DNA of 64,000 nucleotides from an uncultured Lachnospiraceae bacterium (GTDB taxonomy: Bacteria; Bacillota; Clostridia; Lachnospirales; Lachnospiraceae): positions 1 through 64,000 of the forward strand of contig CANOKL010000001.1 of the NCBI GenBank assembly GCA_947566645.1, read 5' to 3'. Positions 60,491 through 64,000 of the stretch are shown in pieces. The translations under genes and the position numbers were made by a program. Each line of letters starts with the position of its first letter. Within the stretch, counting starts at the first letter, position 1. Under the pieces are notes generated by a model that ran no database searches, was not told where the DNA came from, and saw only the letters and a list, made by a program, of their open reading frames with translations.

Positions 60491-61654
60491 TTATCTTCTT
60501 ATTATATCATCTGCCGCCTGTCTGGAAAAGACCAGACTTTCCAGCAATGAATTGCTTGCAAGCCGGTTGGCGCCATGTACGCCGTTACAGCTTGTCTCTC
60601 CTACGGCATAAAGATGCGGCATTGAGGTACGGCTGTCCTGGTCCACCCGGATCCCGCCCATAAAATAATGCTGTGCCGGAACTACGGGAATGCATTCCTT
60701 CAGCATGTCATATCCCTCCTCCAGGCAGCGCTGGTATATATTAGGGAAATGATTCAGAATCGTCTCCTCCGGTATTTTCTCCAGGGAAAGCCATACATGC
60801 TCCGTCCCGTCTATTTCCATTTGTTTAAAAATAGCATTCGCAACCACATCTCTTGGCTGGAGCTCATCAACAAAACGTTCTTTATTCTTGTTATATAACA
60901 GCGCCCCTTCCCCTCTCACTGATTCGGATATTAGAAACCGCCTCCCGGGTTTCGGGGAATAAAGTGTTGTGGGATGAATCTGGATATAGTCCAGATGTTC
61001 AAGTTCTATGCCATACTTCTTGGCAAGGGTTATGGAATCCCCTGTCAGATGGGGGTAATTGGTAGAATGCTGGTATCTGCCGCCAATGCCTCCGGTTGCA
61101 AGGATGGTATCCTTTGCACGGATCTCCATGGTCCCATTTTCATTTTCCGCAAGAATCCCCTCACATACGCCATTATTTACAAGAAGATCGGTCATGGCTG
61201 TATATTCGTAAAGCTGCACATTGGGAAGCTCCTTCACGCGCATAATAAGTTTTTCGGTAATCTCTTTGCCCGTGATATCCTCATGAAAAAGGATACGCGG
61301 CCTTGAATGGGCTCCTTCTCTTGTGTAAAGGAATTCGCCGCTCTCTTCATTTCTTTTAAACTCCACGCCGTACCCTACCAGTTCATTAATAATACTTCTG
61401 GAGTTTCTGATCATAAGGTCAACCGACTCCTTCCGGTTTTCATAATGACCGGCTTTCATGGTATCCTCAAAATAGCTGTCATAATCATTCTCGTCCCTCA
61501 GCACACTGATTCCTCCCTGGGCGAGAAAAGAATCACTGCTTTCAATGTCAGACTTTGTAATCAGGACGATTTTTTTCTCCACAGGCAGCTTAAGTGCAGA
61601 AAACAGCCCGCTTACGCCAGTGCCGACTATTACCACATCTGTATCTATCTTCAT
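60491..61654 (-). CDS. nadB: L-aspartate oxidase (short form)
   Basis: A 387-residue FAD enzyme oxidising L-aspartate to iminoaspartate for quinolinate synthesis. The FAD motif is VIVGTGVSGLFSALKL, then SFLAQGGISV, the active-site region GAHSRPRILFHEDITGKE and the C-terminal YAVGETSCNGVHGANRLASN with SLLESLVFS. It stops shortly after that motif and lacks the C-terminal helical domain of about 130-150 residues found in E. coli NadB. It is a natural short clostridial form or truncated; the following sequence shows no remnant of the missing part. Confidence 0.93.
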   Translation of the reverse strand: MKIDTDVVIVGTGVSGLFSALKLPVEKKIVLITKSDIESSDSFLAQGGISVLRDENDYDSYFEDTMKAGHYENRKESVDLMIRNSRSIINELVGYGVEFKRNEESGEFLYTREGAHSRPRILFHEDITGKEITEKLIMRVKELPNVQLYEYTAMTDLLVNNGVCEGILAENENGTMEIRAKDTILATGGIGGRYQHSTNYPHLTGDSITLAKKYGIELEHLDYIQIHPTTLYSPKPGRRFLISESVRGEGALLYNKNKERFVDELQPRDVVANAIFKQMEIDGTEHVWLSLEKIPEETILNHFPNIYQRCLEEGYDMLKECIPVVPAQHYFMGGIRVDQDSRTSMPHLYAVGETSCNGVHGANRLASNSLLESLVFSRQAADDIIRR

Positions 61655-61678
61655 ATGACCTTCCCTCTCATCGCGACC

Positions 61679-62584
61679 CTATTCGGAAAGCTTCAGCATA
61701 TTCTGAAGCGGTTTTATGGATTCCATCCGAAGCTCCTCAGATACATGAACTTCATTCTCTCCTGTTTCCAGCACATGTGCAATCTTTTCCAGGGTAATCA
61801 GCTTCATGCCCTGACAGACCGGCTCTGTTTCTGTAAAATAAAAATGCTTTCCAGGATTCTGCTTTTCCAGTTCATACCGGACCCCGTTCTCAGTACAGAT
61901 AATGAATTCCTGCCCTGCACTTTTTGAAGCATATGCAATGATGCCGGAAGTACTTCCTATGTAATCAGACAGATTTCTGACTGCATCCGGACATTCCGGA
62001 TGGGTCAGTATCTCAGCCCGAGGGTGTTCCTCCTTCGCCTTTTTTATCTCGGCAAGCTGCATCCTTTCATGAACAGGACAATACCCTTCATTAAAGATAA
62101 AGTTCTTTTCCGGAATCTGCTCCGCTGTAAAATGCGCCAGATTCTTATCCGGAATAAAATAAATATTTTTATTTGGCAGCGCTTTCACAATTTTTACTGC
62201 ATTGGCAGATGTCACACATACGTCCGAACAGCGTTTGAGTTCTGCTGTCGAATTAATATAGCACACGACCGCCAGATCCTCATAGGTATCTCTCAGATTT
62301 TTGATTGTCTGTGCGTCCGCCATATGCGCCATGGGACAATCCGCTGCCAGGTCCGGCATCAGCACGGTTTTCTCCGGGTTCAGAATCTTAGCGCTCTCTC
62401 CCATAAAGGAAACGCCGCAAAATACAATGGTCTGTTCCTTTAATCCCACGGCAGCCTTGCTCAGAAAAAAAGAATCCCCGATATAGTCAGCAATCTCCTG
62501 CACCTCTGGCCGTACATAATAATGGGCCAGTATGACTGCGTTCTTTTCCTTCTTTAATCTTTGAATTTTTTCTATAATGGTCAT
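61679..62584 (-). CDS. nadA: Quinolinate synthase
   Basis: A 301-residue 4Fe-4S enzyme condensing iminoaspartate with dihydroxyacetone phosphate. Family blocks are AVILAHYYVRPEVQEIADYI, GVSFMGESAKILNP, VLMPDLAADCPMAHM, VCYINSTAELKR and VTSANAVKIV, LTHPECPDAV and SAGQEFIICTENG. Cysteines in DLAADCPMA, VTSANA-adjacent DVC, and HPECP/EPVCQG supply the cluster ligands. First gene of the operon, behind a NiaR-type operator. AAAGGATAAAAC precedes the ATG. Confidence 0.96.
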   Translation of the reverse strand: MTIIEKIQRLKKEKNAVILAHYYVRPEVQEIADYIGDSFFLSKAAVGLKEQTIVFCGVSFMGESAKILNPEKTVLMPDLAADCPMAHMADAQTIKNLRDTYEDLAVVCYINSTAELKRCSDVCVTSANAVKIVKALPNKNIYFIPDKNLAHFTAEQIPEKNFIFNEGYCPVHERMQLAEIKKAKEEHPRAEILTHPECPDAVRNLSDYIGSTSGIIAYASKSAGQEFIICTENGVRYELEKQNPGKHFYFTETEPVCQGMKLITLEKIAHVLETGENEVHVSEELRMESIKPLQNMLKLSE

Positions 62585-62616
62585 AGTTTTATCCTTTCCT
62601 TAGTAAAATTCAACTT

Positions 62617-62657
62617 ATTATAGCACCATTTATTACATATGACAAGACACATGTTTT
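62617..62657 (-). promoter_or_regulatory. nadA promoter overlapped by a NiaR-type operator
   Basis: On the minus strand a -35 TTGTCA (62645-62640) and a -10 TATAAT (62622-62617) are exactly 17 bases apart. The -35 lies inside AACATGTGTCTTGTCATATG (62655-62636), which resembles the ACATGTGTCTTG(T/A)CA type of box I recall for NiaR in Firmicutes. Binding there would block polymerase. NiaR is encoded at the end of the same operon, giving feedback control. Confidence 0.75.
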
Positions 62658-62875
62658 GACTGGTTGATGATTTGATGAAAAGTCATTTACATTCTTTCCC
62701 TTGTCTGCTATACTTGTTGTGTGAAATCTTATCGGACATTGTCCTTCTGGAAGTTCGGCAATTCTGGCATTTCGCCACATTTCACAGTATCTGTAACCTA
62801 TTAATGAACGTCTGCAACTGTTTTGTATCTTTACAGTCACAGATGTTTTACAAAAGCAGAAAGGAATTATAACTT

Positions 62876-63913
62876 ATGACAGAAAAAACCATACCTAACG
62901 GTACCAGGCTGTGGGATGAGATCCTAAAAGCGATTGTGGATGCCATGCCGGAGCAGCTGTTTCCTCTTTTCAAGGAAGTGTTCGGAAAAGAGTATCCAAA
63001 AGGAACCCCGATTATTCTGCTTGCGACGGAATCTTCCACCTATCAGGAAAATCCGGATGCACCGCCCAGTTCCCGTTTGTCCGATATTGCACTTTTGGTA
63101 AACGGGACAGATTACTATCATCTCGAATGCCAGATGCATAATGACCAGGACATGGTTATACGCATGGTTGCCTATGACCTGCATTTTGCCATGCAGCATA
63201 CGACTGAGACGGGGCCGGAGAACAAAGAGGTGGTCATGCGGTTTCCCCATTCCGCTGTTATTTACCCGGAAAAGAATAGGAAGATTCCAGAATCCCTTCG
63301 CTGCCGTATTATTTTTCAGGATGGAAGCGAACACATTTATCAGATTCCTACGGTCAGAATCCAGTCTTATTCTCTGGAAGAAATTCATGAAAAACATCTC
63401 AATCTGTTTATCCCTTATGTGCTGCTCCGTCTGCGCCCAAGGCTGAGAAAGAAAATAAAAAATCCACTGACAAGAAAGGAATTGACAGATTTTATTGGCG
63501 AAGTTATGATAATATTAGGAAGCGAACTGGAGCAGGGATATCTGACAAGAAAGGAATACGATGATTACGTGAATCTCTTCCGGCGTGCTGCAGAAAAAGT
63601 ATTTGAAAGACATGACCATTTTCGAAAGGAGGTAGATCGTATGACAAAGCCAGTCATTGAATTACCCAGTGTTCTCCAAAAACGTCTGTATGAAGAAAAC
63701 GATGAACTAATAGCCAGGAATAAGGCCTTAATGGCAGACAACGATGCCTTAATGGCAGACAACGATGCCTTACTTGCAGATAAAAATGCCCTTTTGGCTG
63801 ATCTTGCCGATAAGGATGCCTTACTTGCTGATAACAACACCTTACTTGCCGATAAGGATGCACAGCTTGCCAAAATGAGAAAGTTGTTGGAGCAGCATCA
63901 TATTTTAGTGTGA
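62876..63913 (+). CDS. Rpn/PD-(D/E)XK nuclease-family protein with heptad-repeat tail
   Basis: A 345-residue protein. The N-terminal 120 residues resemble the Rpn/PDDEXK transposase-like nuclease family, with RLSDIALLV and YYHLECQMHND forming a D...E-x-Q core and MVIRMVAYDLHFAM after it. A helical middle (LTDFIGEVMIILGSELEQGY) follows. The last 60 residues are an almost perfect A-L-(L/M)-A-D-x-(D/N) heptad repeat, likely a coiled coil. AGAAAGGAATTATA precedes the ATG. Such proteins are often multicopy in clostridial genomes; their role is unclear, possibly recombination or defence. Confidence 0.78.
   Translation: MTEKTIPNGTRLWDEILKAIVDAMPEQLFPLFKEVFGKEYPKGTPIILLATESSTYQENPDAPPSSRLSDIALLVNGTDYYHLECQMHNDQDMVIRMVAYDLHFAMQHTTETGPENKEVVMRFPHSAVIYPEKNRKIPESLRCRIIFQDGSEHIYQIPTVRIQSYSLEEIHEKHLNLFIPYVLLRLRPRLRKKIKNPLTRKELTDFIGEVMIILGSELEQGYLTRKEYDDYVNLFRRAAEKVFERHDHFRKEVDRMTKPVIELPSVLQKRLYEENDELIARNKALMADNDALMADNDALLADKNALLADLADKDALLADNNTLLADKDAQLAKMRKLLEQHHILV
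63725..63870 (+). repeat. 21-bp tandem repeat in the Rpn-like gene
   Basis: GCCTTAATGGCAGACAACGA plus T occurs twice without change (63725-63745, 63746-63766), followed by several diverged 21-base units and one shortened unit. Each encodes one A-L-x-A-D-x-x heptad. The exact copies suggest recent gain of a unit by slippage. Confidence 0.9.
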
Positions 63914-63920
63914 GCTGGCT

Positions 63921-63954
63921 GGGGACGGGACATTTTTAAAAATGCCCCGTCCCC
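63921..63954. repeat. Dispersed palindrome, copy 10
   Basis: Arms GGGGACGGGACATTTTT and AAAAATGCCCCGTCCCC with one mismatch, 34 bp, seven bases after the stop of the Rpn-like gene. The remaining 46 bases to the window end show nothing recognisable. Confidence 0.93.
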
Positions 63955-64000
63955 TTACTGGTGTGCCTGGCAGTGGGAAGGATCTGCTGACAGTAGGGTT

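Noticed and set aside
3152..63954. Ordinary intrinsic terminators as a full explanation of the palindromes
   Set aside because: No T tract follows the stems, arms are conserved in sequence across unrelated genes, and some copies lie upstream of genes; a repeat family is the better description.
1..64000. tRNA or rRNA genes
   Set aside because: No cloverleaf with the conserved GGTTCGAATCC-type arm and no rRNA-like stretch was noticed in the intergenic gaps.

Overview
The window looks like chromosome of a gut-type Lachnospiraceae (Clostridia, Firmicutes). The evidence is strong AGGAGG-type ribosome binding sites, two YesM/YesN- and AraC-type sugar regulators, a CUT2 rhamnose-type ABC importer, stand-alone PurO-type IMP cyclohydrolase next to an AICAR transformylase, NiaR-controlled nadABC, a flavodiiron protein and many free-living sugar enzymes. 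No rRNA, tRNA, CRISPR array, intact insertion sequence or prophage was seen.

Layout. 1-2110: a MATE exporter with its TetR repressor. 2190-4652: a dead and a live copy of a DUF234-type ATPase/nuclease, separated by a transposase scrap. 4785-18957: an L-rhamnose locus with a secreted GH106 rhamnosidase, a response regulator and histidine kinase on the opposite strand, an ABC importer, a mutarotase gene (rhaM) broken by an inversion, and a fucose/arabinose-type isomerase. 19007-22757: AraC regulator and galKT. 22804-32872: a lipoprotein, two purine genes, an AraC/MATE pair, a flavodiiron protein and a GH36 alpha-galactosidase. 33257-37092: an EF-G/Tet(M)-like GTPase fused to a Rae1/YacP-type NYN nuclease, then a Gfo/Idh/MocA oxidoreductase. 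37174-44584: an AT-richer defence island with two C5 methyltransferases, a double-AAA McrB-like protein, a McrC-like nuclease and Vsr, resembling LlaJI-type restriction-modification. 44568-48450: small proteins, a free methionine sulfoxide reductase and an alcohol/aldehyde dehydrogenase pair. 48747-58966: a giant secreted multidomain protein, RecD2 and GreA. 58994-62584: nadA-nadB-nadC-niaR. 62876-63913: an Rpn-like nuclease with a growing heptad repeat tail.

The most pervasive unexplained structure is a dispersed palindrome, core TTGGGGACGGGG(T/C)ATTTTT followed by its reverse complement, present ten times. Six copies lie between convergent genes, two copies supply the last codons and stop of galT and niaR, and one overlaps a promoter. 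Two copies share an extra half-arm and one carries a 44-bp hairpin insert. The best biological leads are this repeat family, the GTPase-Rae1 fusion, the 20-bp phased operator repeats shared by the two rhamnose promoters, the inverted rhaM, and the restriction island with a degenerate duplicated McrB domain.

Start codons were moved inward from the longest open frame wherever a ribosome binding site and family N-terminus agreed; each such case is stated. All function calls rest on reading motifs and family resemblance by eye, with no database search.
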